From Gemmatimonadota bacterium (GTDB lineage Bacteria; Gemmatimonadota; Gemmatimonadetes; Gemmatimonadales; GWC2-71-9): DNA of 52,690 nucleotides. Shown piece after piece: positions 16,808 through 25,581 of this stretch. The position numbers were made by a program, and so were the translations under genes. A model generated the notes under the pieces. The model worked only from the letters and a program-made list of their open reading frames with translations. It was not told the origin of the DNA and made no database searches. The stretch lies in NCBI GenBank assembly GCA_003246755.1, contig QKDC01000156.1, forward strand, positions 1 to 52,690, in the 5' to 3' direction. How positions within the stretch are numbered: position 1 is the stretch's first letter; the number at the start of each line of letters is the position of its first letter.

Positions 16808-18142
16808 TTACACCGGGAACCCGTGTCCCCCTCTGAAGGGGAGTTTCCGTCCGGGCTTCCCCCCGCCTTTCATGAGCTTCTGCATCTGCTTGAACTGCGA
16901 CAGGAGTTGGTTGACCTCCTGCACCGTGCGGCCTGATCCCTTGGCAATCCGCGACCGCCGGGATCCGTTCAGTATCTCTGGCCGCTCCCGCTCCGCCGGA
17001 GTCATCGAGAGGACGATGGCCTCGACGTGCCGAAGGCGCTTGTCGTCCACATTGGCCGTCTTCAGCATGGCGGGACTCACTCCCGGCAACATCCCCAACA
17101 CACTCTTGAGCGGCCCCATCTTTTGCATCTGACGCATCGCCGTCAGGAAGTCCTGGAGATCGAGGCCGCGCTTGGTGGTCGCCTTGCGTGCCAGTTTTTC
17201 CGTGGCTTCGCTATCCACCGTCGCTTGGGCCTTCTCCACCAGCGTCAAGATGTCGCCCTGCTGGAGAATCCGTCCCGCGAGCCGCTCGGGATGGAACGGC
17301 TCGATCGCCTCGACCCGTTCCCCCACACCGACATACTTGATCGGTGCGCGGGTCACTCCATAAATCGACAACGCCGCCCCACCCCGCGCGTCACCATCCA
17401 TCTTGGTGAGCACCACACCCGTCAGCCCAAGCGCCTCGTGGAATCCTTGCGCGGTTCGCACGGCATCCTGGCCGGTCATCCCGTCGGCAACGAGCAAGAT
17501 CTCGTGGGGGGCTACCGCTTCCTTGAGCCCCCGCAACTCGGCCATCATCTCGTCGTCGATCTGCAGCCGTCCCGCGGTATCGACGATCGCCGTCCGGGCT
17601 CTCGCATGTCCCGCGGCTGCGATGCCTCGGCGAACCAACGCGACCACATCGGTCGTCGCTTCGCGATGGATCCCCACACCCACCTGGTCCGCCAGCGTCG
17701 CCAATTGATCGGCCGCGGCGGGACGATACACATCGGCGGCGATCAAGAACGGCGCCTTCTGCTCCAGTTTCAGGCGGTGCGCGAGTTTGGCGGCGGTCGT
17801 CGTCTTGCCCGATCCCTGCAATCCCACCAGAAGGATCACCGTCGGCGGCAGCGAGGCGTGTGCGATCGGCGCCTGCCGTTCGCCCAACATCACGACCAAC
17901 TCGTCATACACCAGCTTCACCAGCTGCTGGCCCGGACGGACCGACTTGAGCAGTTCCGTCCCAACCGCCTTTTCCTGGACTCGCTCGAGGAACTGCCGCG
18001 TCAGATCAAAACTGACATCCGCCTCGAGGAGGATGCGTCGAATCTCGCGCAACCCGGTCCGGACATCGTCCTCACTCAGGACACCTTTCCCGGTGAGTTT
18101 CCGCAGTGCTCCAGACAGTTTGGACGAGAGGTCCTCGAACAT
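16808..18142 (-). CDS. ffh: signal recognition particle protein Ffh (SRP54)
   Basis: A 444-aa GTPase that, with 4.5S RNA, targets nascent membrane proteins to FtsY and the translocon. The N domain is followed by a G domain with G1 GLQGSGKTTTAAKLA, DVYRPAAADQL, G3 VDTAGRLQIDDEMM and G4 TKMDGDARGGAALS. The closing GVGERVEAIEPFHPERLAGRIL motif is typical. The methionine-rich M domain contains the SRP RNA-binding stretch NGSRRSRIAKGSGRTVQEVN and ends KQMQKLMKGGGK. No ribosome binding site precedes ATG 18142, but a promoter-like pair lies a few bases upstream. It heads the ribosomal-protein operon. Confidence 0.97.
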   Translation of the reverse strand: MFEDLSSKLSGALRKLTGKGVLSEDDVRTGLREIRRILLEADVSFDLTRQFLERVQEKAVGTELLKSVRPGQQLVKLVYDELVVMLGERQAPIAHASLPPTVILLVGLQGSGKTTTAAKLAHRLKLEQKAPFLIAADVYRPAAADQLATLADQVGVGIHREATTDVVALVRRGIAAAGHARARTAIVDTAGRLQIDDEMMAELRGLKEAVAPHEILLVADGMTGQDAVRTAQGFHEALGLTGVVLTKMDGDARGGAALSIYGVTRAPIKYVGVGERVEAIEPFHPERLAGRILQQGDILTLVEKAQATVDSEATEKLARKATTKRGLDLQDFLTAMRQMQKMGPLKSVLGMLPGVSPAMLKTANVDDKRLRHVEAIVLSMTPAERERPEILNGSRRSRIAKGSGRTVQEVNQLLSQFKQMQKLMKGGGKPGRKLPFRGGHGFPV

Positions 18143-18151
18143 AAGCCCCGA

Positions 18152-18180
18152 AAGCTAGCCGAGTTACGGCACTCCGACAA
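18152..18180 (-). promoter_or_regulatory. candidate promoter of the ffh operon
   Basis: On the minus strand TTGTCG (18180-18175) is separated by 17 bases from TAGCTT (18157-18152), which ends nine bases before the ffh ATG. Predicted transcription would begin almost at the start codon. Confidence 0.4.
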
Positions 18181-18245
18181 GACGCGACACGGGCCCCGCG
18201 ACACCGCCCCTCCCCTGATCGGGTCGGGTGTGGCGATACTAGGGG

Positions 18246-19823
18246 ATGGATCTCCCAACCATCATCAGCGGGGTGCTTACCGTTGGGGTAGGCGCCATCT
18301 CCGGTGGACTGACAAACGCCGTCGCGATCTGGATGCTGTTTCACCCCCACGACGAGCGCAAATTCGTGGGATTCCTGCGCCTCCACGGGGCGATCCCCAA
18401 GAACAAGGCGCGACTGGCTCGGAGCATCGGGAAGACGGTCGGCGAGCGGCTGCTGACCCCCGAAGACCTGGCCCAGCGCCTGAGCGCTCCACAGGTCAAA
18501 GGGGCCTTCGACGAGGCCATGCACCGCCTTGCCGATGAACTCCTCGAACAGCAGCACGGTCCTCTCCGCGAGGCCTTGCCACCGGCGGCCGCCGACGTCA
18601 TCGATGGGGTCATTAGCGAGCTCGGCCCCCGCGTGGCCGATCGCTTGGCCGAGTACGCGGGGACGGACGCGTTTGTCGAAATCGTCACGGGCTGGATGGA
18701 ACAGTTGCGGATCGACCTGGCGGATCGGCCGGTCGGAGATCTCCTCACCCCCGCCAGGAAAGATGCGCTGGCAACGCAGGTCGACGACTGGGTGAGCGAC
18801 CTGGCCGGCGGCACCGAGGTGGAGAAGACCTTGCGGTTGTGGGTCGACAACCAGATCGCCGCGCTGGAAGCGGACCCTCGCCCCCTGATCGACCGCCTCC
18901 CCCCAGGCCTGTTGGCACCGATCGAGATGGCGATCAACGACTACCTCCCGACCGCCATCGATCGGATCTCAGGATTGATGCAGGACAGCGAAACCCGGAG
19001 GACCATCTCGGAGGCACTGCGGAAGGCGTTCGATGGCGCTGCCCGCCAATTGCTGCTCCACGAACGGTTGCTCGCCAAACTCGTCGTCACCGAAACGACC
19101 TTCGAGCGGCTCCTCGATGGCCTCGAGCGCACCGGCTACGAGAAGTTCACTTCCGCTCTGACCGCGCCTGCGACGCGCGCCCGAGTGGCAAGGGCGATTC
19201 ACGATTCCTTCCTGGGTCTCCTCCGGATGCCGCTCAGCGAACGACTCGCACGCTTGGAGCCGGACAAGCGGGCCGCGCTCGCGGAGACACTGGGAGACTG
19301 GGTGGTAGGAGCCGCTCGAAGTCCATCCACGCGCTCCTCCGTCCGCAGCGTCCTCGAGCGGGGACTCGATGCCGTTGGAGAACGAACCTGGGGCGAAGTC
19401 CTGGCCTACTTGCCCCCAGATCGGGCGGCTGCGGCCATCGCCGAGGGCCTTCGGAGTGAAGGAGGACGTGCCTGGATCGCGGGCGTGGTTCAGCGCACCG
19501 CCAACAGCATCGTCGCCCGACCTATCGGGAAGCCCTCAACCTGGCTGGGAGAAGAGACGGTGCTCAGGATCCGGGAGGGGGTAACCGCCACAGGATGGAA
19601 CTGGGTACAGGCACAGGTGCCGCGGGTTGTCGAGCGGCTTCAGGTCCCCGAAATGGTGGAGCAGAAAGTGCTCGGGTTCTCCACCCACCGGATGGAAGAG
19701 ATCGTCCGGGGCGTCACCCAACGCGAACTCGAGATGATCGTGCGGATCGGGTATGTCCTCGGAGCCTTCGTGGGCCTCATGGCGTTCGTCATCAATCAAC
19801 TGATCTCGAGGGGTGTATCGTAG
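18246..19823 (+). CDS. DUF445 family membrane protein
   Basis: A 525-aa protein of the DUF445 (YjiN/YheB-like) family. The N-terminal hydrophobic segment IISGVLTVGVGAISGGLTNAVAIWMLFHP is the family signature region. A long, mainly helical cytoplasmic body contains repeated amphipathic stretches. A second membrane helix closes the protein (VLGAFVGLMAFVINQLI). Its function is unknown. ATG 18246 directly follows AGGGG with no spacer, and GATACT lies five bases upstream, so leaderless expression is possible. It diverges from ffh across about 100 bases. Confidence 0.82.
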   Translation: MDLPTIISGVLTVGVGAISGGLTNAVAIWMLFHPHDERKFVGFLRLHGAIPKNKARLARSIGKTVGERLLTPEDLAQRLSAPQVKGAFDEAMHRLADELLEQQHGPLREALPPAAADVIDGVISELGPRVADRLAEYAGTDAFVEIVTGWMEQLRIDLADRPVGDLLTPARKDALATQVDDWVSDLAGGTEVEKTLRLWVDNQIAALEADPRPLIDRLPPGLLAPIEMAINDYLPTAIDRISGLMQDSETRRTISEALRKAFDGAARQLLLHERLLAKLVVTETTFERLLDGLERTGYEKFTSALTAPATRARVARAIHDSFLGLLRMPLSERLARLEPDKRAALAETLGDWVVGAARSPSTRSSVRSVLERGLDAVGERTWGEVLAYLPPDRAAAAIAEGLRSEGGRAWIAGVVQRTANSIVARPIGKPSTWLGEETVLRIREGVTATGWNWVQAQVPRVVERLQVPEMVEQKVLGFSTHRMEEIVRGVTQRELEMIVRIGYVLGAFVGLMAFVINQLISRGVS

Positions 19824-19870
19824 GACACCGCCGGCCGTGATCGGGCCCGACTCGCTTGGGTGAAGTCTTA

Positions 19871-21079
19871 TCAGGGGCGTACGCCAACGCTGGGGGGAGC
19901 GGCCCACCCACTCCAGTCGATCGGCGCGTGGATGACCCGCACACCGGGAAGCCCACCGATGTCCACCCGATCAACGGTGAAGCGGTATCCCGGTCGGGGC
20001 GTCACGAACCCGTCCCGCAACAGCCGCTGCGCGCGATCGGCCTGCGGAACGCCGTCCCACACCGAATACCAGATCAGCGCCAGCCCGGTCGGGCTGCGAG
20101 AGACACGGTAGCGATCCCCCCCCCATCCCAACGCCTGATCATACGAGGCTTCATCAGCCCCACGCATCGACGCAAGCAGGATCTGAATCTCGAGTTCACC
20201 GAGAGTGTCTTCGTGCAGAACTTCTGAGGACGAATCCGCATAAGCCAGAGCGACGGGCAGATCGTGCCCTACGTAGCGATCGGGGTGTAACACCTGCTCA
20301 CTCGAAACAGGGAGCTCGTCAGGGGCCGGGAGAGGGCGTGCCCTGTTCTCGCTCCACCACCGCATGAACTCTGCGCCTTCGAGGTAGGGGAAGACGAGTG
20401 CCTCTCTCAACACCAGGGGAGCACTTGCAAAGACCGCCATCTGTCGCTGTTGCGTTCGAACTTGCCGGCGGTAGGTCTCCCAAAACTCCGGAGTTGCGAC
20501 CACATCTGCGGCGGGCGTGAGGACACGGATGGATGCCACGGTCGCGTGTCCTTCGAGCACGGCTTGGGTCGCGGCGACGAGGTCACCATTCCCACTCAGG
20601 ACCATCAAGGAATCGAGCGGGAGGTACTGATCCTGGAGCGCATGTACCATTTCGTGAGCCATGATGAGGCGAAGCTGGCTCGGGTCGGCGGTCTCGATCG
20701 CATACAGCGTTTCGCGTTCGGGATCGTAGTACCCCGCCACCTGCTCGGAATACAGATCGAGCAGGAGCTTCTCGAGATCGAGAGAGTCCGGGAGGAGCCC
20801 CAAGAGGCGGTACGCGCCTTGAACACCTTCCATCCGCTCGGTGGGGAAATCCCTCATCAACCGATCGAGCAGATACGCCTGGACCGCTTCTCTCGTGGTC
20901 AGTTCCGAACGCACCGGGCCGGTGAAGGGGAGTCCTACAGCTGCCTCGACGGCACTCTCGAGACTATCCACCAGGGCCCCGAGGCGTTCGGGGGTCAGGG
21001 AGGATCGGGGCTCACCACGGCAGGCGAGCGGGAGCAGGAGCAGGAGCAGGATCCAGAGTGCTCGTACCGATGATGTCAT
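19871..21079 (-). CDS. lipoprotein zinc metallopeptidase-like protein (HExxH)
   Basis: A 402-aa protein with a lipobox leader (ILLLLLPLAC, C near residue 19), so it is probably anchored in a membrane. A zincin motif HEMVHALQDQ lies in the middle, with EGHATVASIRVL about 55 residues downstream providing a candidate third metal-ligand glutamate. The sequence just before the site, LYSEQVAGYYDPERETLYA, resembles a conserved block seen in uncharacterised HExxH lipoproteins. The substrate is unknown. ATG 21079 is chosen because the preceding frame overlaps prepilin peptidase and the signal sequence begins here. It starts two bases after the prepilin peptidase stop, so co-expression is likely. Confidence 0.75.
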   Translation of the reverse strand: MTSSVRALWILLLLLLPLACRGEPRSSLTPERLGALVDSLESAVEAAVGLPFTGPVRSELTTREAVQAYLLDRLMRDFPTERMEGVQGAYRLLGLLPDSLDLEKLLLDLYSEQVAGYYDPERETLYAIETADPSQLRLIMAHEMVHALQDQYLPLDSLMVLSGNGDLVAATQAVLEGHATVASIRVLTPAADVVATPEFWETYRRQVRTQQRQMAVFASAPLVLREALVFPYLEGAEFMRWWSENRARPLPAPDELPVSSEQVLHPDRYVGHDLPVALAYADSSSEVLHEDTLGELEIQILLASMRGADEASYDQALGWGGDRYRVSRSPTGLALIWYSVWDGVPQADRAQRLLRDGFVTPRPGYRFTVDRVDIGGLPGVRVIHAPIDWSGWAAPPSVGVRP

Positions 21080-21081
21080 GG

Positions 21082-21855
21082 TCAGCTCAACCCGGCATAT
21101 CGCCGGTACCACTCGACGACCTCCGGACCCCACACGTACGTGATCGCGGCGCCAACGGCGAGAAAGACCCCGAAGGGAACCAACTTCTTCCGCCCGAGAA
21201 GGCTCAGTGGCAGAAAGATCGCGGCGCCAGAGAGGGCCCCGAGGAACACGGTCAGCAAGACACCTTCCCAACCGAGGAAGGCTCCCACCATGGCCATCAT
21301 CTTCACATCTCCTCCCCCCATCGCCTCCTCCTTGAAAGCCCAGGTGCCCAGTGTCCCCACCACCCAGAGCAACCCGAAACCAACGGCCGCGCCGATGATG
21401 GCCGTGAGGACGGTCTCAAAACCGCCAGCGACGCTGAGTAGGAGACCGATCCCCAGACCGCCCAAGGAAAACTCATCCGGGATGATGTACTCTCGCGCAT
21501 CGGTCATCGCGATCCCGAGCAGGAGCGTCCCAAAGAGGGCCCCTTCGAGCGCCACGATGGTGAGTCCCGATCGCCAGCCCATCCAGGCCCAGATGACTGC
21601 GGTCGTCAGCTCCACGAGGGGGTACATGATACCGATCGGTTCTCGGCAACCCCGGCAACGGCCACGCAGCAGGAGCCAGGACACCACCGGGATGTTGTCG
21701 TACCAGGCCACCGGCCGTTCGCATCGTGGGCAGCGGGACCGAGGCTTCACGACCGACAACCCCGCGGGGAGTCGGCAGATGCAGACGTTGAGAAAGCTCC
21801 CGACCGCAGACCCGAAGAGGCCCATGACGAGCGCCGACCAAGTTTCAATCGTCAC
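21082..21855 (-). CDS. prepilin peptidase / N-methyltransferase (type IV leader peptidase, PilD/GspO family)
   Basis: A 257-aa polytopic inner-membrane aspartyl peptidase that cleaves prepilin leaders and methylates the new N-terminus. The amino-terminal domain has the GSFLNVCICRLP entry and the four-cysteine cytoplasmic zinc loop (CPRC and CRGC, 22 residues between pairs). The two catalytic aspartates lie in MTDAREYIIPDE and in the GGGDVKMMAMVGAFLG motif. The start is GTG 21855, overlapping the TrmH-type gene by 11 bases. No pilin or type II secretion gene lies in the window, so its substrates are encoded elsewhere. Confidence 0.9.
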   Translation of the reverse strand: MTIETWSALVMGLFGSAVGSFLNVCICRLPAGLSVVKPRSRCPRCERPVAWYDNIPVVSWLLLRGRCRGCREPIGIMYPLVELTTAVIWAWMGWRSGLTIVALEGALFGTLLLGIAMTDAREYIIPDEFSLGGLGIGLLLSVAGGFETVLTAIIGAAVGFGLLWVVGTLGTWAFKEEAMGGGDVKMMAMVGAFLGWEGVLLTVFLGALSGAAIFLPLSLLGRKKLVPFGVFLAVGAAITYVWGPEVVEWYRRYAGLS

Positions 21856-22618
21856 GCAAGACCTCGTGGAGAAGGATGCCCGCCGCGACCGCAACATTGA
21901 GCGATTCAGCTTCTGATCGGAGCGGTACGGCCACCCGGTGGGCGGCCAACGCCACGATGTCCTCCCGCACACCACTGCCCTCATTGCCCACGACCAGCGC
22001 CAGATTGGTGGGAGTAGGTTGCGACCCAACCGGCGCACCATCCGCGGCGGCGACCCAGATCGTCATGCCTCGCTCCTCGACCAGCGCACGAAGACCATCG
22101 AGAGAGAGAGCCACAACCGGGAACCGAAACACCGCACCCATGCTGGCTCGGAGCACTTTCGGACTCGCGAGTTCCACGGTGCCGGGGAGGGCCACGACGC
22201 CGGCAGCTCCGAGACTCCACGCCGTCCGTATCATCGTACCCACATTGCCGGGATCTTGTACCCCGTCGAGGACCAGGCATGCCGGTCCGGAGCGGGGCAG
22301 ATCGACCAGCGACCACACGCGGGGTTCCACGACCGCCAACACGCCTTGCGGGTGGTCGGTCTCGGTGAGCGCCTCGAGTTCCCCGTCAGTGACATGTTCG
22401 ATCCTCACGCCGTGGGCGTCGAGCGACTCTGCCAGGTTCCGGCCGCGAGGTGTAGCTTCCAGCCCCGGTGCCACGACGGCGGCGCGGAAGGTGATCTCGG
22501 CGGCAAGGGCTTCTTCGACCAGCCGGACACCCTCCACAAGGGACAATGCGGAGTTTTCACGGCCCCGTCTGTCGTGCAGGCGGCGAATCTCGGTTTGCAG
22601 GGAGCGTGGCAGCACCAT
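21845..22618 (-). CDS. TrmH/SpoU family RNA 2'-O-methyltransferase
   Basis: A 257-aa SPOUT-class RNA methyltransferase. An N-terminal substrate-binding domain (ALSLVEGVRLVEEALAA) precedes the knotted catalytic domain. Motif 1 is VQDPGNVGTMIRTAWSLGA, motif 2 LVVGNEGSGVRED, and motif 3 VPLRSEAESLNVAVAAGILL. Homologues methylate ribose in 23S rRNA (RlmB) or tRNA; the exact target is not clear here. ATG 22618 is preferred, with GAGGG upstream inside thiD; ATG 22633 would add five residues. Its start codon overlaps that of divergent thiD within the four bases CATG. Confidence 0.87.
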   Translation of the reverse strand: MVLPRSLQTEIRRLHDRRGRENSALSLVEGVRLVEEALAAEITFRAAVVAPGLEATPRGRNLAESLDAHGVRIEHVTDGELEALTETDHPQGVLAVVEPRVWSLVDLPRSGPACLVLDGVQDPGNVGTMIRTAWSLGAAGVVALPGTVELASPKVLRASMGAVFRFPVVALSLDGLRALVEERGMTIWVAAADGAPVGSQPTPTNLALVVGNEGSGVREDIVALAAHRVAVPLRSEAESLNVAVAAGILLHEVLRDD

Positions 22619-23438
22619 GAAGATTGCCCTCACGATTGCAGGCTCGGACTCGGGCGGTGGAGCCGGAGTTCAGGCCGACCTCAAGACCTTCCAAGCGTTC
22701 GGTGTCTACGGCACTTCCGTCATCGTTGCCGTCACGGCGCAGAATACAGCCGGGGTGTGGGCTGCTGAGGGCGTTTCCCCCACGCTGGTCACCGCTCAAC
22801 TCGAGGCCCTGGCCGAGGATCTGCCCCCAGCGGCCGTCAAGACGGGGATGCTCTTCTCGGCGGCACTCGTAACCCGGGTAGCGGCAGCCCTCCGTACCCA
22901 GCGCTGGCGACCCTACGTCCTCGACCCGGTGATGGTCTCCACCTCAGGCGACCGACTGCTGGCCGCCGAGGCGGAGTCGACCCTCAGAACTGAACTCTTG
23001 CCTCTCGCGACACTCGTGACACCCAACCTTCGCGAAGCGTCCCTGCTGACGGATCTCCCCGTCACCACACCCGAAGAAATGGAGATCGCTGGGCGGGCAC
23101 TTCTCGAAGCCGGGGCCCAGGCAGCGCTCATCACAGGTGGCCACCTCGCGGGGACCGACCTGGTTGACGTCCTCGTAACTCCTCACGGGACGATCCCTCA
23201 TCGATACACCCGCATCGAGACCCAGGCCACGCATGGGACGGGGTGCACGTTGTCCGCGGCGGTCACGGCGTGTCTCGCTCGCGGGGCATCCGTCGCCGAT
23301 GCAGTCGAGAGTTCCCACGAGTACGTCCAACGTGCAATCCGGCATGCCCCCGGTCTCGGTCGAGGACACGGTCCGGTCGATCACGCGGTCGCCGCCACGA
23401 TCCCCTCGACCAAAGCCCCAAGACGTCCACCCACCTGA
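22617..23438 (+). CDS. thiD: hydroxymethylpyrimidine / phosphomethylpyrimidine kinase
   Basis: A 273-aa ribokinase-fold enzyme that phosphorylates HMP and HMP-phosphate in thiamine pyrimidine synthesis. Signatures are ALTIAGSDSGGGAGVQADLKT at the N-terminus, AVTAQNT, VLDPVMVSTSGDRLL, LVTPNLREASLL, and the catalytic/anion-hole motif THGTGCTLSAAV. It could alternatively process pyridoxine, as some ThiD proteins do. The start ATG 22617 overlaps that of the divergent methyltransferase, and the upstream open frame is antisense shadow. The 3' end overlaps the convergent purine nucleoside phosphorylase gene by 58 bases. No other thiamine gene is in the window. Confidence 0.93.
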   Translation: MKIALTIAGSDSGGGAGVQADLKTFQAFGVYGTSVIVAVTAQNTAGVWAAEGVSPTLVTAQLEALAEDLPPAAVKTGMLFSAALVTRVAAALRTQRWRPYVLDPVMVSTSGDRLLAAEAESTLRTELLPLATLVTPNLREASLLTDLPVTTPEEMEIAGRALLEAGAQAALITGGHLAGTDLVDVLVTPHGTIPHRYTRIETQATHGTGCTLSAAVTACLARGASVADAVESSHEYVQRAIRHAPGLGRGHGPVDHAVAATIPSTKAPRRPPT

Positions 23439-24211
23439 GCCGCCATCGCCATGACATCCACGTGCGAGAGCGATTCCTGAGAGAGACCGGCCGCGGGATT
23501 GGTCACCGTCGAGAACCCGAGGCATCGCATCCCCCGGGCTCGCGCGGCGATCACCTCAACCACCGTTGACATCCCCACGGCATCCGCCCCCGCGCGACCC
23601 ACCATGGTCACTTCGGCTGGGGTCTCGTAACTCGGACCGAGCAGGCCGGCGTAGACCCCTTCCCGAAGGGGTACGTCGTTTTCCTCGGCAATCCGGCGCG
23701 CGGTCTTCCTGAGGCCAAGGTCATAGGCCACCGTCATGTCGGGGAAGCGCTCTTCACCCGGCAGCGCACCGCCGAGGAGTGGGGTCCGCCCGGTCAGGTT
23801 GAGGTGGTCGTTGATGAGCATGATCGTGCCGGCACCAAACTCCGGATTGATCCCCCCGGCGGCATTCGTGACGATCAGAATTTCAACGCCAAGTTCGGCG
23901 AACGCGCGCACGGGAAGAGCGGAGACGTCGGCGGAGTGCCCCTCGTACATGTGGAACCGGCCCGACTGCACGATCACCGCCTGACCGGCAAGGCGGCCAA
24001 TGAGCAGTTCACCGCGGTGCCCCTCGACCGACGGGACATGAAAGCCGGGAATCTCCCCGTAGCCAATCCGAATGGGGTTGGCAACGCGGTCGGCCAATGG
24101 TCCGAGACCCGAGCCGAGCACGATCGCGATCGTGGGCTTGAGGTGACCCATCCGAGCCGCGATTGCCCCTCTCGCCGCTTCGACCATGGCGGCTCGCTCC
24201 GCTGTGCTCAT
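23381..24211 (-). CDS. purine nucleoside phosphorylase (trimeric PNP-I type)
   Basis: A 276-aa phosphorylase that splits inosine or guanosine and their deoxy forms with phosphate into base and (deoxy)ribose-1-phosphate. The N-terminal phosphate loop is VLGSGLGPLAD. The class motif appears as TNAAGGINPEFGAG with NDHLNLTG; ligand-binding residues occur in LLGPSYETPAE, VGMSTVVEVIAAR and FSTVTNPAAG. The asparagine in TVTNP fits 6-oxopurine specificity. The stop lies inside the convergent thiD. The start overlaps the transporter stop as ATGA, making this the last gene of the salvage operon. Confidence 0.92.
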   Translation of the reverse strand: MSTAERAAMVEAARGAIAARMGHLKPTIAIVLGSGLGPLADRVANPIRIGYGEIPGFHVPSVEGHRGELLIGRLAGQAVIVQSGRFHMYEGHSADVSALPVRAFAELGVEILIVTNAAGGINPEFGAGTIMLINDHLNLTGRTPLLGGALPGEERFPDMTVAYDLGLRKTARRIAEENDVPLREGVYAGLLGPSYETPAEVTMVGRAGADAVGMSTVVEVIAARARGMRCLGFSTVTNPAAGLSQESLSHVDVMAMAAQVGGRLGALVEGIVAATA

Positions 24212-25581
24212 GCGAGCATCCCCGCGAGGGAGGCGGAGAGAAACGCCGCGAGGTTCCCGGCGATCATGGCTCGAAGTCCGAACCTCGCGATCTCACCTCG
24301 TCGTTCCGGAGCGAGGCCGCCGATGCCGCCAATCTGGATCGCGATGGAGGAGAAGTTGGCGAATCCGAGCAAGGCGTAGGTCACGATCAGTGTGCTCCTT
24401 GGCGCCAGCGCGACGCCCGTGGACATGTCGGCGGCGAATTGCGAGTAGGCCACGAATTCATTGAGGCCGGCCTTGATGCCGATCAATCCGCCGACATAGG
24501 CCGTATCGGCCCAAGGCACACCCATCACCCACGCGAGAGGCCGAAGGACGAAGCCGAGGATACCCTGGAGACTGAGGTTGGGTTGTCCTACGAGCCCGCC
24601 ACCCCAGGACAGCAGGAAATTGAGCAGCGCGACCAGCGCGATGAACGCCATCAGCATGGCGGCCACGTTGATCGCGAGCTGGACTCCCTGGGCCGCCCCG
24701 TTTGCGGCAGCCTCGATGACCGATTTCTCGGTCTTCTCGACGTTCATGGTCAGCGTCCCACGTGTGGTTGGGACGTCCACTTCGGGGAGGAGGATCTTGG
24801 AGAGGATCAACCCCGCGGGTGCATTCATCACGCTCGCCGCAAGGAGGTGGCTGGCGATCGTGGGAAAGGTGCCGGAGAGCATCCCGACGTAGGCGGCGAG
24901 AACCCCACCCGCGACGGTGGCGAACCCACCGACCATCACCGTGACCAGCTCGGAGTGGGTCATGGTCTTGACGAAGGGTTTGATCAGCAGGGGGGCTTCC
25001 GTCTGGCCCAGGAAGATGTTTCCCGAGGCCGACAGCGTCTCCGCACCCGAGGTCCCCAGCGTCTTCTGCATCACCCATGCGATTCCCTTCACGACCAGCT
25101 GCATGACGTTCAGGTAGTACAGCACCGACATCAGGGCGGAGAAGAAAATGATGGTGGGAAGCACGTTGAACGCGAAAAACGCCCCGGTTTGTGCCACCAT
25201 CCCCGCGGAGGTGTCGACAGCGCCAGCGGCCCCGGAAAGACCCACCGGCACGGTGTTGTCGACGAGGTTTCCGAAAACGAACCGCGCGCCCTCTTCCTGA
25301 AATTTGAGGAGGCCGGTTACCACATCGCCCAGCGCAGCGAAAAACCGGCGTCCAAAACTCGTCTTGAGAACGATGATACCGAAGAGGACCTGGAGTCCGA
25401 GGCCCGAGGCAACCAGCCGCCAGTTGATGCGGCGTCGGTTGTAGGAGAGGAGAACGCCGAGGCCGAGCATCGTTGCCATGCCCAGCAACCCGATCAGCCG
25501 GGCCGCCAGCGGCGTGTCCAGGCCTCCACGGGTTTCGGCAAAACGCTCGGCGGCCGTTTGGAGTATGAAGAGGGCGGTCAT
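24208..25581 (-). CDS. concentrative nucleoside transporter (CNT/NupC family)
   Basis: A 457-aa inner-membrane nucleoside/cation symporter. The hydrophobic profile fits 9-12 helices. CNT signatures are present: WRLVASGLGLQVLFGIIVLKT, the ASGNIFLGQTEAPLLIKPF hairpin with the substrate-binding Q-T-E, GGFATVAGGVLAAYVG, and LGFANFSSIAIQIGGIGG near the end. Purine nucleosides are the likely cargo given the flanking genes. It overlaps both neighbours by ATGA (25578-25581 and 24208-24211), a tightly coupled add-CNT-PNP cassette. Confidence 0.93.
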   Translation of the reverse strand: MTALFILQTAAERFAETRGGLDTPLAARLIGLLGMATMLGLGVLLSYNRRRINWRLVASGLGLQVLFGIIVLKTSFGRRFFAALGDVVTGLLKFQEEGARFVFGNLVDNTVPVGLSGAAGAVDTSAGMVAQTGAFFAFNVLPTIIFFSALMSVLYYLNVMQLVVKGIAWVMQKTLGTSGAETLSASGNIFLGQTEAPLLIKPFVKTMTHSELVTVMVGGFATVAGGVLAAYVGMLSGTFPTIASHLLAASVMNAPAGLILSKILLPEVDVPTTRGTLTMNVEKTEKSVIEAAANGAAQGVQLAINVAAMLMAFIALVALLNFLLSWGGGLVGQPNLSLQGILGFVLRPLAWVMGVPWADTAYVGGLIGIKAGLNEFVAYSQFAADMSTGVALAPRSTLIVTYALLGFANFSSIAIQIGGIGGLAPERRGEIARFGLRAMIAGNLAAFLSASLAGMLA

